From Hyalangium gracile (lineage in GTDB: Bacteria; Myxococcota; Myxococcia; Myxococcales; Myxococcaceae), in the NCBI RefSeq assembly GCF_020103725.1, contig NZ_JAHXBG010000006.1, positions 186,001 to 250,000 on the forward strand: DNA of 64,000 nucleotides, in the 5' to 3' direction. This document shows positions 39,182 to 48,213 of this stretch, piece after piece (position 1 is the first letter of the stretch; every line of letters begins with the position of its first letter). The notes beneath the pieces were generated by a model. It made no database searches. It saw only the letters and a list, made by a program, of their open reading frames with translations, and was not told where the DNA came from. The translations under genes were made by a program, and so were the position numbers.

Positions 39182-41731
39182 ATGCGCCGTCTGCTCATCC
39201 TGGGGCTGCTGTTGCTCACCGCCTGTCCGGAGGAAACCCCGGGCGAGGAACCGCCCGCACCCGACAAGGGGCGCATCCAGGGCAAGCTGAACCCGTTCCG
39301 GGGCTCGGGGCAGGCCGCGGGCGTCTCGGTGAATCGGCCGCCGCTGCTCCAGGGGCAGGGCGCGGAGGAGCTGTCCCGAGCCTTCTCCCGGGTGATGGCG
39401 CAGCAGCGGCTGAAGAAGCGCCAGTCCGCGCTGGAGGTGACGTTCCCGAACATCCCCATCGTCCTGCCGCCGCCGGGTCCGCCGCCGCTCCACCGGCTGC
39501 CCACGACGGACCCCACCATCATAGGAGACGTCATCGTCCGCTTCGAGCAGGCGGGGCTGAGCGCGCCGCTGGCGCTGGAGCGGGTGCAGGTGCCCGGCTA
39601 CCGCGTGGCGCACAAGGGCTTCGCCAGCGAGTACCTGCACCTGGTGGGCTTCGAGGCGCTGGACGGCCACGCGCTCACCGTGGAGGAGACGGGGCAATTG
39701 GTGGCGCGACTGGCGGAGGTGCCCGGCGTGCGCTTCACGGAGAAGAACCTGCGCATGTACTCGTCGAGGGCGCCGAATGATCCGGCCTACACCGCGCAGT
39801 GGCACTACCCGGCGCTGAACCTGCCCTCCGCGTGGGACGTGAACATTGGAGCGGGCAGCGTGACGGTGGCCGTGCTCGACACGGGCATCGCGACCCACCC
39901 GGACCTCCAGCCGCGCATCGTCCAGGGCTACGACATGATCTCCGACGCGGACAACGCGGGGGATGGCGACGGGCGTGACTCCGTCCCCATCGACATGGGC
40001 AAGGACGAGCCGGGCGGCGGCTCCTCGTGGCACGGCACGCACGTGGCGGGCACCATCGGCGCGGCGACGGACAACGGCAGCGGCGTGGCGGGGGTGACGT
40101 GGGCGGCGCGCATCATGCCGGTGCGCGTGCTCGGCAAGAAGGGAGGCACCTCCTTCGACATCGCCGCGGCGATGAACTGGGCGGCGGGCGGCGTCGTGAC
40201 GGGCATTCCCACCAACCCCACGCCGGCCCGGGTCGTCAACATGAGCCTGGGCGGGGCCTCCCCGCCGTCCAGCACGTACCAGGACATCATCAACCCGCGC
40301 GCGGCGGAGGGGACCATCTACATCATCGCCGCGGGCAACGAGAGCACGGACACGACCAACAGCACCCCGTGCAACCAGGACAACGTCATCTGCGTGGGCT
40401 CGACGAACTTCGCCGGCCGGCGCAGCAGCTTCTCCAACTTCGGCGCCCAGGTGGACGTGATGGCGGCGGGCGGCGAGATGACGGAGGACCTCAACGGAGA
40501 CGACTACCCGGACGGCGTGCTCTCCACGGCGTTCAGTGACGATGGGACGCCGGGCTACTTCTTCCAGCAGGGCACGAGCATGGCCACTCCGCATGTGGCG
40601 GGGGTGGTGGCGCTGATGAAGTCGGTGAACCCCGGGCTGAGCGTGGCGCAGGTGGAGAACCTCCTGAAGACCACCGCCAGCAAGAGCAGCCAGTGCAGCG
40701 AGGGGTGTGGCGCGGGCCTGGTGAACGCGCAGGCGGCGCTCAAGCGGCTGACGGGCGCCGCGAACGAGCCGCCCAGCCTGGGCCTCACCACCACGCTCTT
40801 GTCCTTCCGAGGCAGCGGCACGCAGCGCATCCTCCTGTCCAACCTGGGCGGGGGCTCGCTGCGGGTGACGGCGGCGAAGTCGGGCGCGCAGGCGGCCGCG
40901 GTGTCGCTGCCGAACCCGACGGTGACGGTGGCGGAGTTCGGAACGGAGGTGCTGGAGGTATCGGTGAACACGGGAGGGCTGGCCAACGGGGACTACTCGG
41001 CCATCCTCACGCTCACGGGGACGAACGCGAGCAACGGGGCCGCGGCGGGTACAGCCACGGTGTCGGTGAAGATCCGCGTGGGCGCGGCGGCGGACCTGGA
41101 TGCGTTCATCGCCTTCGCGTACCAGGACAGCCAGGGCGCGTGGAAGATCGAGGACGAGGCCGCCGGAGTGGTGAAGGCCTCGTCGAGCTACCAGTACTTC
41201 ATCGATCTGCCGCCGAAGACGTACTACACGATCGCCACCATCGACGACGACCAGGACGGCGAGTTCTTCGAGGACGGCGAGCGCACGGGCTTCTGGCGCA
41301 ACGTGGACGACTTCGAGCCCATTCCGCTCACGGTGCAGCAGGTGGTGTCCAACATCAGCTACGACCTGGTGCCGCTGGCGCCCATCGACGACACACCGAC
41401 GCTGGTGGTGGGCAGCGCCTGCGGCAGCAACGCGGACTGCCCGGATGGAGGGCGCTGCGTGACGGCCTATCCCGGCGGGTACTGCACGCGAGACTGTGAC
41501 AGGCAGGCATGCCCGGCGGGCTCCAAGTGCTACATCGTGGACTCGGCCTCCGGAGCCCGGGCCTGCATCGCGAGCTGCTCGGGGCCGGGCGGGGGGCAGA
41601 GCACCTGCCGCTCGAGCTACGTCTGCTACGACGACGAGGCGGGCGGGGGCCAGTGTCTGCCGGACTGCCGCGCGCTGGACATCTGCGGTGGCGCCGGCTT
41701 CGCCTGCAACGCCAGCGGCTACTGCCAGTAG
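39182..41731 (+). CDS. Subtilisin-like serine protease lipoprotein with Cys-rich C-terminus
   Basis: 849 residues. Lipobox LLTAC (Cys15), an inhibitor-like propeptide (about 110-190), then an S8 domain with Asp233 (AVLDTGI), His284 (HGTHVAG), oxyanion Asn386 (AAGNES) and Ser466 (GTSMATPHVAG). After the protease come an Ig-like beta domain (about 530-640), a further beta domain (about 640-740), and a Cys-rich tail with repeated C-x-S-NADC-type units. It should be an active surface-attached protease, fitting the predatory lifestyle of myxobacteria. GAGGAGGGG precedes the ATG. Confidence 0.9.
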   Translation: MRRLLILGLLLLTACPEETPGEEPPAPDKGRIQGKLNPFRGSGQAAGVSVNRPPLLQGQGAEELSRAFSRVMAQQRLKKRQSALEVTFPNIPIVLPPPGPPPLHRLPTTDPTIIGDVIVRFEQAGLSAPLALERVQVPGYRVAHKGFASEYLHLVGFEALDGHALTVEETGQLVARLAEVPGVRFTEKNLRMYSSRAPNDPAYTAQWHYPALNLPSAWDVNIGAGSVTVAVLDTGIATHPDLQPRIVQGYDMISDADNAGDGDGRDSVPIDMGKDEPGGGSSWHGTHVAGTIGAATDNGSGVAGVTWAARIMPVRVLGKKGGTSFDIAAAMNWAAGGVVTGIPTNPTPARVVNMSLGGASPPSSTYQDIINPRAAEGTIYIIAAGNESTDTTNSTPCNQDNVICVGSTNFAGRRSSFSNFGAQVDVMAAGGEMTEDLNGDDYPDGVLSTAFSDDGTPGYFFQQGTSMATPHVAGVVALMKSVNPGLSVAQVENLLKTTASKSSQCSEGCGAGLVNAQAALKRLTGAANEPPSLGLTTTLLSFRGSGTQRILLSNLGGGSLRVTAAKSGAQAAAVSLPNPTVTVAEFGTEVLEVSVNTGGLANGDYSAILTLTGTNASNGAAAGTATVSVKIRVGAAADLDAFIAFAYQDSQGAWKIEDEAAGVVKASSSYQYFIDLPPKTYYTIATIDDDQDGEFFEDGERTGFWRNVDDFEPIPLTVQQVVSNISYDLVPLAPIDDTPTLVVGSACGSNADCPDGGRCVTAYPGGYCTRDCDRQACPAGSKCYIVDSASGARACIASCSGPGGGQSTCRSSYVCYDDEAGGGQCLPDCRALDICGGAGFACNASGYCQ

Positions 41732-41751
41732 CGCGGGCGGGAGGCCAGGGC

Positions 41752-43455
41752 TCAGCTCAGGGCCTTGGCCGCCGGCAGGTGGACGCGGAAGGTGGTGCCC
41801 TGGCCCACCTGGCTCTTCACGGTGATGGTGCCTCCCAGCGCGGTGATGATGCTGTGGACGAGGGAGAGCCCCAGCCCGGTGCCCTCGCCCACGGGCTTGG
41901 TGGTGAAGAAGGGATCGAAGATCCGGTCCAGGTTCTCCTGGGGGATGCCGCAGCCGGTGTCGCGGATCTCCACGGCGACGAGCTCGGGTGTCTCCAGGCG
42001 CCCGTGGATGCGGATCTCGTTCTGCTCCACGTGGCCCTCGGGGATGGCCTGGGCGGCGTTGATGAGCAGGTTGAGGAACACCTGGCCCAGGCGCGAGGAG
42101 TTGCCCAGCACGGGGGGCAGCTCGCCCAGCTCCTCCACCAGCCGCGCGCGGCGGCGAATCTCATGCGAGGCGATCTTCACGGCGGCGCTCAGCACGAGCT
42201 TCAGGTCCGCCCGGCCGCTGCCGACGTCGTCCGGGCGTGAGAGCGTCTTGAGGTCCTGGACGATGACGCGCACGCGCTCGGCGCCCTCCTTGGCCTCCGT
42301 CATCGCGACGAGCAGCTCCTGGCGCTCCTCCTCGGAGAGGGTGCACTGCGTGCGCTGGAGCTCCTTGTGGACGTAGTTGAGGTTGCTGAGCACGTAGGCC
42401 AGCGGGTTGTTGATCTCGTGGCCCACGCCGGCGGCGAGCCGGCCCATGGAGGCCAGCCTGTCGGTGAAGATGAGCTGGGCCTGCATGGTCTGCAGCTGCC
42501 GCAGGCTGGAGGCGAGCTGGGAGTTGGCGCTCTCGAGCTCGCCGGTGCGCGCGCGCACCATCTGCTCCAGGGCCGAGTTGTAGCGGTGGAAGTCGCGGGC
42601 GGCCGTCTCCACGTCGCGGCGGCGCTCGCGCTCGGCGGCCTCTGCTTCGGCCTGGAGCATGCGCTCCTTCTCGCGCACGGTGGCGCGCAGCTCCTCGGCC
42701 ATGCGGTTGACGGCCAGGGCGAGCGAGCCGAGCTCATCGCGGCTCCGGGACGGCACCACCCCGGAGAAGTCCCCATGGTGGATGCGCTCGGCGCTCGCGC
42801 GCAGCTCGCGCAGCTGCCGGAGCAGGGGCACCAGGATCGCCGCCGCCATCAGGCCCAGGGGCAGGGCGGCCCCGAGCGGCGCGAGCCAGCCGATCCACCG
42901 GGAGCGCCGAAGGCTCTGCTCCAGCAGCGCCTCGAGGCGCCGATGCCGCTCGCGCTCGGAGGCGATGCGCTTGTCGAGCAGGGGGCTGACCTCCTGCTCA
43001 TAGGTAGAGAAAAGCTCCCACCAGCCCCCGACGGCGGAGGCGCTGGCTCCAGTGGGACGGAGCACCACCTCGACGCCGTCGGCCCACTTGCGCTGGGCGT
43101 CGATGAGGGCCTCGATGAGCTGCTGCTCGTGAGGGGGAGCGGGGAAGTCCTGCCACTGCAGCTCGGCGCGCAGGCCCTCCTCGAGCTGGAGGAGATCCTC
43201 CTGGAGGACCTTCTGGTAGTCGCGCAGCACGGAGCGGGTGTCATGGCCCACGCGGCTGGCCTGGAGCAGATGGCCGAGGTAGCTCCAGGCCTGGTGACGC
43301 ATCTCGGCATAGACATCCAGCTGTCGGTCCAGGGTCTCCAGCCGGAGGCGGAGCTCCTCGGCGCGCGCGGCGCCGCGGGAGAGCACGGCACCGAGGATGG
43401 CCACGAGGGCGAGGGCCACTCCCGCGAAGAGCAAGACCTTGGTGCGGATCGACAT
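41752..43455 (-). CDS. Membrane sensor histidine kinase (orphan)
   Basis: 567 residues. One membrane helix near 5-28, a helical periplasmic sensor (about 30-185), a second helix near 190-215, HAMP (about 215-268), coiled coil, then H-box GVGHEINNPLAYV, N-box NLLINAAQAI and G-boxes DTGCGIP and GTGLGLSL. The long helical sensor resembles four-helix-bundle domains. No response regulator gene is adjacent, so the partner is elsewhere. The start ATG 43455 opens with an ideal membrane anchor; an upstream GTG at 43491 is possible. Confidence 0.88.
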   Translation of the reverse strand: MSIRTKVLLFAGVALALVAILGAVLSRGAARAEELRLRLETLDRQLDVYAEMRHQAWSYLGHLLQASRVGHDTRSVLRDYQKVLQEDLLQLEEGLRAELQWQDFPAPPHEQQLIEALIDAQRKWADGVEVVLRPTGASASAVGGWWELFSTYEQEVSPLLDKRIASERERHRRLEALLEQSLRRSRWIGWLAPLGAALPLGLMAAAILVPLLRQLRELRASAERIHHGDFSGVVPSRSRDELGSLALAVNRMAEELRATVREKERMLQAEAEAAERERRRDVETAARDFHRYNSALEQMVRARTGELESANSQLASSLRQLQTMQAQLIFTDRLASMGRLAAGVGHEINNPLAYVLSNLNYVHKELQRTQCTLSEEERQELLVAMTEAKEGAERVRVIVQDLKTLSRPDDVGSGRADLKLVLSAAVKIASHEIRRRARLVEELGELPPVLGNSSRLGQVFLNLLINAAQAIPEGHVEQNEIRIHGRLETPELVAVEIRDTGCGIPQENLDRIFDPFFTTKPVGEGTGLGLSLVHSIITALGGTITVKSQVGQGTTFRVHLPAAKALS

Positions 43456-43618
43456 GGCGAGAGGGAGCGGTGGAGAGGGGGACGCGGGCACAAAATCCCA
43501 CGTCTGCCATCAGCCACTCCATACCGTTGGAGGCGTGTTGAAGGCCAGACATTAACGGGGAGACAGACGGGGTGGCACTGTCCGTTCGGCCCTGCTGTCT
43601 GACTTCACGGCCGCCGCG

Positions 43619-44004
43619 CTACCGCGAGCTCGATGCTCCCAGCAGCACGCGTGCATCCATGCGCACCGGAGAGGTGCCGCCGATGAACGCCACCGCGATG
43701 CCGGCAAAGCACATGGCGGTCCCCAGCCACTGGAGGCGGCGCAGGCGCTCACCCGGCAGCAGCAGGTGCAAGCCCAGCGCGGAGAAGACAGGCGAGGTGT
43801 AGAGGAACACGGCCACGTGTCCCGCGCTGGTGTAGCCAGGAGCCCCACGAGCAGCGCCGCGAGGCCCGAGCGCAGCGACGCCTGGAGGATGGGAGCCATG
43901 TCCTGGGCCGCCAGCTTGATGGCTACCTGCTGAAGGCCCCACAGGGCGCACAGCAGGAGCATCACCTGGAAGCTGAAGGCGTCGGTCCCGCGGCGGGTGC
44001 TCAT
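43619..44004 (-). pseudogene. Remnant of an EamA/DMT-family transporter
   Basis: From ATG 44004 one frame reads a good first membrane helix of an EamA protein (LLLCALWGLQQVAIKLAAQ, then ILQASLRSGLAALLVGLL). Near 43840 the matching sequence shifts to another frame and jumps ahead in the family to AGHVAVFLYTSPVFSALGL and GTAMCFAGIAVAFIGG, ending at 43619. About 60 residues are missing at the join, and the whole second half of the ten-helix transporter is gone. It is a decayed drug/metabolite transporter, not a working gene. Confidence 0.65.
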
Positions 44005-44664
44005 CGGGAGGCATTCATCGGGGAAGAGGTGAGCCGCAAGTCGAAGGGACAGCCGTGGGACACGGGGGGCATGGCGAAGCACCGATACCAGAGGCCGCAT
44101 GCCAAGGTGGCGCCGAGCTGGCCGCCTGTTCGGTCAGGCCAGCGTACCAGCTCCGCTGAGGCTACCCACAAGGAGGCCGTCTATGCTCGGTACACCGAGG
44201 CCCTGCTTCCAGATGGTACGCGTTTCCCCGTCAGCATCATTCTTGGGGACCAGACGGGGCTCACCACCAAGAATCCCGGTTCGACTCCTGGTCAGGCCCG
44301 CCTGCCGAGGTCCTTGGCTGCTCGGGCTGTTGAGCTCTGGCCCTGATGCTGGAGCCCGTCCCCGTCCTGACGGGGCCTTCCGCGCGGCCGTCCCGCTTGC
44401 CCTCGGCACACGGCTCCCTTCACTCAACCGGTTCGAGGGGACCCCTCGCGGCGCGCTTTGGGCGAACTGGTATGCTTGTAGGACCAGTTGGTTCGAGGTG
44501 TCGCCCCTCGCGACGCACTCGACCGTCTCACTCCGTGGACGCACCATCCAGCAACGGAGACAGTCACAGAGCTTCCAGTCGTAGGTGGCCTCTCGGAGAG
44601 GGAGTGGTCCGGACCCTGCAGTAGCGGCCGGACACCCCAAGTCCACGAACTCTCCGAGGTCCCC
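44005..44664. other. Gene-poor mosaic stretch
   Basis: No open frame here has coding character on either strand. It includes an isolated tRNA T-arm-like sequence near 44276-44290, an inverted repeat ATTCTTGG...CCAAGAAT (about 44240-44275), and the two imperfect direct repeats listed separately. It looks like debris at the edge of an accessory region. Confidence 0.4.
44430..44516 (+). repeat. Imperfect direct repeat, 60-base spacing
   Basis: GGTTCGAGG-GGA-CCCCTCGCGGCGC (44430-44454) recurs as GGTTCGAGG-TGTCG-CCCCTCGCGACGC (44490-44516). Each unit can fold on itself through GAGG/CCTC. Between them AACTGGT and ACCAGTT form a seven-base inverted repeat. Confidence 0.4.
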
Positions 44665-45189
44665 ATGTCGTCCCAGCCGCAAGCCTTGTGGCTCCTCTTC
44701 CTTGTCACGCTCGTTCTTCTTCTGCCCACAGCCTCGCCTGCCGCGGTCTGCGAGCCCGGAGACGTCGCCTCCTGCCGCCTGTCCAATGGATGTCCGGGTG
44801 AGAAGATGTGCGTGGGAGTTGGGTACTGGGGGGGATGCCAGCCCTTCGAGGGGATGGGAACGGCCTCCTGCACGACGTCGGCGCAATGCGGCTCGCTGCC
44901 AGGAACGGCCTACTGCGATAGCGAGGGCGGCATCGCGGCCTGCAAGGCCACCGAGGTGTGCAACGGCTGTGACGACGACCTCGACGGTAAGGTGGACGAG
45001 GCTCCGAACCAGGGCTCGCACACCCTGACGCGAGCGTGCACCAATGCTTGTGGAGTGGCGGGCACGCAGACCTGCAACGGCAACCCATGGGGGGCCTGCT
45101 ATGTCCCCACCGAGGTCTGCAACAGCTGCGACGAGAACCTCGATGGCCTCCTCAACAACGCTCCGGGCCGATACGACAGATTGAAATGA
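44665..45189 (+). CDS. Secreted MopE-like Cys-rich protein, truncated
   Basis: 174 residues with a clear signal peptide. The mature part contains Cys-rich units and two repeats of the kind TEVCNGCDDDLDGKVDEA and TEVCNSCDENLDGLLNNA, the putative metal-binding motif of MopE-type proteins (Asp-rich loops that bind calcium or similar). It ends abruptly within the second repeat (GRYDRLK), where the sequence also changes to a more A/T-rich composition, so the 3' part of the gene has probably been replaced. GAGG lies five bases before the ATG. Confidence 0.65.
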   Translation: MSSQPQALWLLFLVTLVLLLPTASPAAVCEPGDVASCRLSNGCPGEKMCVGVGYWGGCQPFEGMGTASCTTSAQCGSLPGTAYCDSEGGIAACKATEVCNGCDDDLDGKVDEAPNQGSHTLTRACTNACGVAGTQTCNGNPWGACYVPTEVCNSCDENLDGLLNNAPGRYDRLK

Positions 45190-45198
45190 GGAGGCATT

Positions 45199-45906
45199 GT
45201 GCGTCAATTTTTGATTGGTGCTGTGTTGGTAACGGGTCTGGCTTGTCTTCCGCAGGGTGGAAAGAAAGTGAACTCCCCCGGCGACGACGGGTTGGAAGTG
45301 ACAAACGGACAGACGGGACTTGCGGCACTGTCTTGCGTCCGGGAGGTCGCGCGAGGGTGTTATTTTCCCACGGGAGTCTTTAATCCCTGGAATGGGCCGC
45401 CAGACGAATTTGAGCGCACCTATTACTCCGTACGACTGGCGGCGATGAGAGAACCGAATCTCTTCGATGCTGAGACGCTTCTACCCTCCTCATATCGATG
45501 CACGGTTGATCGCGATTCGGGAAGTATCCAAGTTGCCAGAATCTGGCGTTGTGGGAGCAGCGCTTGTCTGGCGCACTCGCTGTGGGACAAGACCCAAGGC
45601 GAGATAGGGGCTATGACTGCTCAAAAAACATGGACCTTGACCGAAGAGCAGTGGCAAGACTTCGCTTCCCGAGTCAGTAGTTGCGGCATACGGCAGGTCG
45701 CTGGCCGCAAACAACTGAAGAGCGGGGTGCTCTACATGCATGCAACTGCCTTCGTTTTCGAAGCCATCGAGAATGGGGCGTATTGGGTCAAGGTCGCCGA
45801 TTATCCCCAAGATGCAGACGGCAACGCAGGCCTGTTCGATCTTTGTGGCTTCATGCTGAATATGGGGGCTTCAGGGAATGCCCGAGATGCTGGTCAGAGC
45901 GGGTAG
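45199..45906 (+). CDS. Lipoprotein of unknown function in an A/T-richer patch
   Basis: 235 residues, not recognised. GTG start with GAGGAGG five bases upstream; lipobox TGLAC. The mature domain has six Cys, two Trp-rich strands (IWRCGSSACLAHSLWDK, KTWTLTEEQWQDFASRV) and a predicted mixed fold. Codon use is far less GC-rich at third positions than in flanking genes, suggesting horizontal origin. The next open frame continues in the same phase after the TAG. Confidence 0.55.
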   Translation: MRQFLIGAVLVTGLACLPQGGKKVNSPGDDGLEVTNGQTGLAALSCVREVARGCYFPTGVFNPWNGPPDEFERTYYSVRLAAMREPNLFDAETLLPSSYRCTVDRDSGSIQVARIWRCGSSACLAHSLWDKTQGEIGAMTAQKTWTLTEEQWQDFASRVSSCGIRQVAGRKQLKSGVLYMHATAFVFEAIENGAYWVKVADYPQDADGNAGLFDLCGFMLNMGASGNARDAGQSG

Positions 45907-45909
45907 TCC

Positions 45910-46587
45910 ATGCGCCGCTATGAGCAAGGCGTACGGTGTTGGGCGAGGCTCCCTCCGGAGCAGTTTCCACGGCTGCAGTTCATCGCTCATGAACTTGGGC
46001 ATCGCTATAGCCTCCAATATGAGGACAATCGCTACGGCATAGAGGTGGATGGAAAGATGCTGTGGAGACATGATGTGACGGCGATTGACTGGGAGAATGC
46101 TCTGCGACTCGAGGGGAGTCCCAAAAGACCCTACATGGGAGGCACCGGCGGACGCCGCAGCCATTCCTTACCTATATGCCCCCAACTCCAATGCGATGTC
46201 CATAAGGCAGGTGGTCAAAATGAGAACACAAATGAGAGTGGATTTTGTGGAGTTGCTCTGCTTGGGAGGTTTGTTTTTGCTTGGCGCATGCCAAAAACAC
46301 TCTGCGGGCGCAGATGCTGGATCTTCAGTCCGGGATGGGGCGCTTGGGGATTTGAGCATGTGCTGTGGTGGACAAGAGGCCAAGCCCGAGGAGGAGCGCT
46401 GGTGCTCGGTGCGTTGCTCCAGGGATGCGGACTGTCCTGGAGGGTGTCTCTGTTCTTGCGAGGAGGAAGGCTGTTCGGTGGCGGTTGCTGCTGGGGCGTT
46501 CGGGAGCAGCGATGGGCAGTGTCTTTCTCGCGAATACTTGAGGGAGATCAATTGGCGTATGATGAAAGATGGCGGGCTCGGCACTGA
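45910..46587 (+). pseudogene. Fragment of a HExxH zinc metallopeptidase (M91-like)
   Basis: The first 75 codons read LQFIAHELGHRY, then IEVDG and ENALRLEGSPKRPY. HELGH is a zinc-protease active site, and the ENALR-type third-ligand region at this spacing resembles M91 (NleD-like) peptidases, often found as toxin or effector domains. Past about 46150 the frame loses coding character and runs across a lipoprotein gene in another frame. The N-terminal part usual before HExxH is also missing. It lies three bases after the preceding stop in the same phase, so the two may once have been one gene. Confidence 0.45.
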
Positions 46588-46741
46588 TGCAGGGTCCCGA
46601 AACGAGGCTGTGGAGCAGGCGGATATATTCAAGCTTGACTGCCTGAAGGTGAGACCCACGTTCGTGTCAGAGCGGTTGATCGAGCACTGGGCAAGAGCGG
46701 GCCTGCGCGGCCTTGATTTTCAGGAGGCATGGCATGGATGA
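46220..46741 (+). CDS. Cys-rich lipoprotein
   Basis: 173 residues. ATG 46220 (AGGTGG five bases upstream; ATG 46232 also possible) gives a signal peptide with lipobox LLGAC. The mature part has a Cys-dense middle (CCGG, WCSVRCSRDADCPGGCLCSC) and a polar C-terminal tail. Function unknown. Composition is A/T-richer than the chromosome average here. It overlaps the tail of the metallopeptidase-like frame. Confidence 0.55.
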   Translation: MRTQMRVDFVELLCLGGLFLLGACQKHSAGADAGSSVRDGALGDLSMCCGGQEAKPEEERWCSVRCSRDADCPGGCLCSCEEEGCSVAVAAGAFGSSDGQCLSREYLREINWRMMKDGGLGTDAGSRNEAVEQADIFKLDCLKVRPTFVSERLIEHWARAGLRGLDFQEAWHG

Positions 46742-46813
46742 AGCATCGATTTGGGGGGCCCGCTTCCCTGTCTCTGGCGGGTCTAACCACCAGGAGACCC
46801 GGTTCCGCACGGG

Positions 46814-47068
46814 ATGCTCGTTCGGTTCCTGGGGATGTCGCTTGCTCTGGCTGGGATTGGCTCGGGGTGTGCGCACGTGCAACTGTGCAAACAGGATTCC
46901 GACTGCGCAGAGCAGTTTGCTTGCTATGGCGTAAAGGGGCATCAGCAATGTAACCCGCGTTGCGATCCCAATGCACTCGAGAATACGTGCCCCTCAGGGA
47001 TGAGCTGTTTGCCACAGGAAGCTCAGCCCAATACGGCTCGTTGGGTGTGCGGTGTGAGTGAGCATTAG
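46814..47068 (+). CDS. Small Cys-rich lipoprotein
   Basis: 84 residues. Signal peptide with lipobox GSGC, then CKQDSDCAEQFAC and CPSGMSC, the same disulfide module seen in other lipoproteins of the window. ATG 46814 is the only start after an in-frame stop at 46784; its ribosome site (GGAGA) is rather far upstream. Function unknown. Confidence 0.5.
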   Translation: MLVRFLGMSLALAGIGSGCAHVQLCKQDSDCAEQFACYGVKGHQQCNPRCDPNALENTCPSGMSCLPQEAQPNTARWVCGVSEH

Positions 47069-47079
47069 GCCGACTGCCC

Positions 47080-47772
47080 ATGAGGATCTCCACCAGATCG
47101 TTTGCAATCCGAGCAGGACCCTCCCAGGATGGTGGGAGCGTGGTTCGCGCGACATTAGCGGGGAGCCAGAGCGCAGTCGAGCCTCTGAAACTCGCGGCTG
47201 TCCTGCGCCATGCGGACCTTGCTGACGAGAGCACAGCGAGCGAAGCAGCAGCGGATACTGAGGCTGTTCTGTATGCGCTGGTGTCGGCTGCCATGGACGC
47301 TGAGCGAGGAGGGACGACCGCAGAGCCAAGGAGGTGGGCCGTTACCGCGCTGAATAAGGCGCAGAGCGTTGCAGCCAGATGCGGAACGTATTTCTCGGGG
47401 GCGCTGGTCGTTTCGATCGGACAGCGGGTTGTCGCTGCCACAATAGGAGATGTGGGCGTGTGGGCAGTGCACGGCGCGGCGACTCGCGCATTGACTGCTC
47501 CCACGGAACTGGCCATCCCAGGCCAGGGGCCGTCAGGCGTGCTGTCCGCGGCACTGGGCGTGGGCTATTCGGAGGAGAAGATCCAGATGTGCCAGGTGGA
47601 ACTCTCTCGAGGCGAGTGGGGCGTGCTGGGCGTGGGGTGCGGTCTTTGCGCTGAGGAGGACTGGCGCGGCGTGGTTCACGGCCTTGCTGATGCGGAGGGC
47701 GCGCTGGAATGCTTTATCTGTGGGCAAGAGAAGCCATCGCTCGCCGCGGTGTTCAGTCCCCCGGGGTTGTGA
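47080..47772 (+). CDS. PP2C-like phosphatase domain protein, probably degenerate
   Basis: 230 residues, cytoplasmic. The order and spacing of beta strands and small motifs fit the PPM/PP2C fold: SGALVVSIGQRVVAATIGDVG (the GDS-like metal Asp as GDVG), LSAALGVGY and WGVLGVGCGLC (the GDGLWD position). Several metal ligands of active PP2C enzymes are not visible, notably the N-terminal RxxNEDA motif, so activity is doubtful. It starts a row of four tightly packed small genes. Confidence 0.5.
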   Translation: MRISTRSFAIRAGPSQDGGSVVRATLAGSQSAVEPLKLAAVLRHADLADESTASEAAADTEAVLYALVSAAMDAERGGTTAEPRRWAVTALNKAQSVAARCGTYFSGALVVSIGQRVVAATIGDVGVWAVHGAATRALTAPTELAIPGQGPSGVLSAALGVGYSEEKIQMCQVELSRGEWGVLGVGCGLCAEEDWRGVVHGLADAEGALECFICGQEKPSLAAVFSPPGL

Positions 47773-48165
47773 ATGGAAAGTTGCAATAACTGCACGAGGG
47801 TGAGCGAAGCGTGGGAGGAGTTCTCTTCACGGTTTGCAACCGAGGACGACTCTCTTGAGTACTACGATGGGCCCGTGTCGGGGTGGGTTCGATGCCGTGC
47901 CTGTGGTCAATGGTTTGCGTTTGACTGTCAGGCCGTGGTTTGGGGAGTGCTCTGGCACTGGAGCCTCGTCCCGGTGACGAGCAGGGATGGCACCCATCCA
48001 CGGGAGGTCTTTCGAGGACGGGTGAACAGGTTGGGGACGGAGTGGATCAGTGTCGTGGAGGATCGACGCGGTGGCGGTGCCTCCATCTGCTCTGGCAGAC
48101 GCGTGGCGGATGAGGTGGCGAGTCCGCCTGCACCCTCGTTGTATGAAGGCAGGAACAAGGGTTGA
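47773..48165 (+). CDS. Small protein with a zinc-ribbon-like Cys set
   Basis: 130 residues, not recognised. The ATG directly follows the previous stop codon. Cys pairs CNNC (4-7) and CRAC near 41-44 could form a zinc ribbon around a Trp-rich strand (WVRCRACGQWFAFDC). The rest is predicted beta, with no membrane segment. Its tight coupling to the PP2C-like gene suggests a joint role. Confidence 0.5.
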   Translation: MESCNNCTRVSEAWEEFSSRFATEDDSLEYYDGPVSGWVRCRACGQWFAFDCQAVVWGVLWHWSLVPVTSRDGTHPREVFRGRVNRLGTEWISVVEDRRGGGASICSGRRVADEVASPPAPSLYEGRNKG

Positions 48166-48213
48166 CGGGGCGTGCGTCGCCGCACTTCGTTTGCGCAGGG
48201 AGGATGGCGTTCC

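Noticed and set aside
44199-44310. Possible tRNA (T-arm-like GGTTCGACTCC and a CAGATGGTA D-arm-like string)
   Set aside because: No matching seven-base acceptor stem, the T stem has a mismatch and the spacing is about 30 bases too long; no cloverleaf could be drawn.
44134-45207. 357-codon minus-strand frame over the MopE-like gene
   Set aside because: No ribosome site, no domain, and antisense to a gene with a clear signal peptide and Cys repeats.
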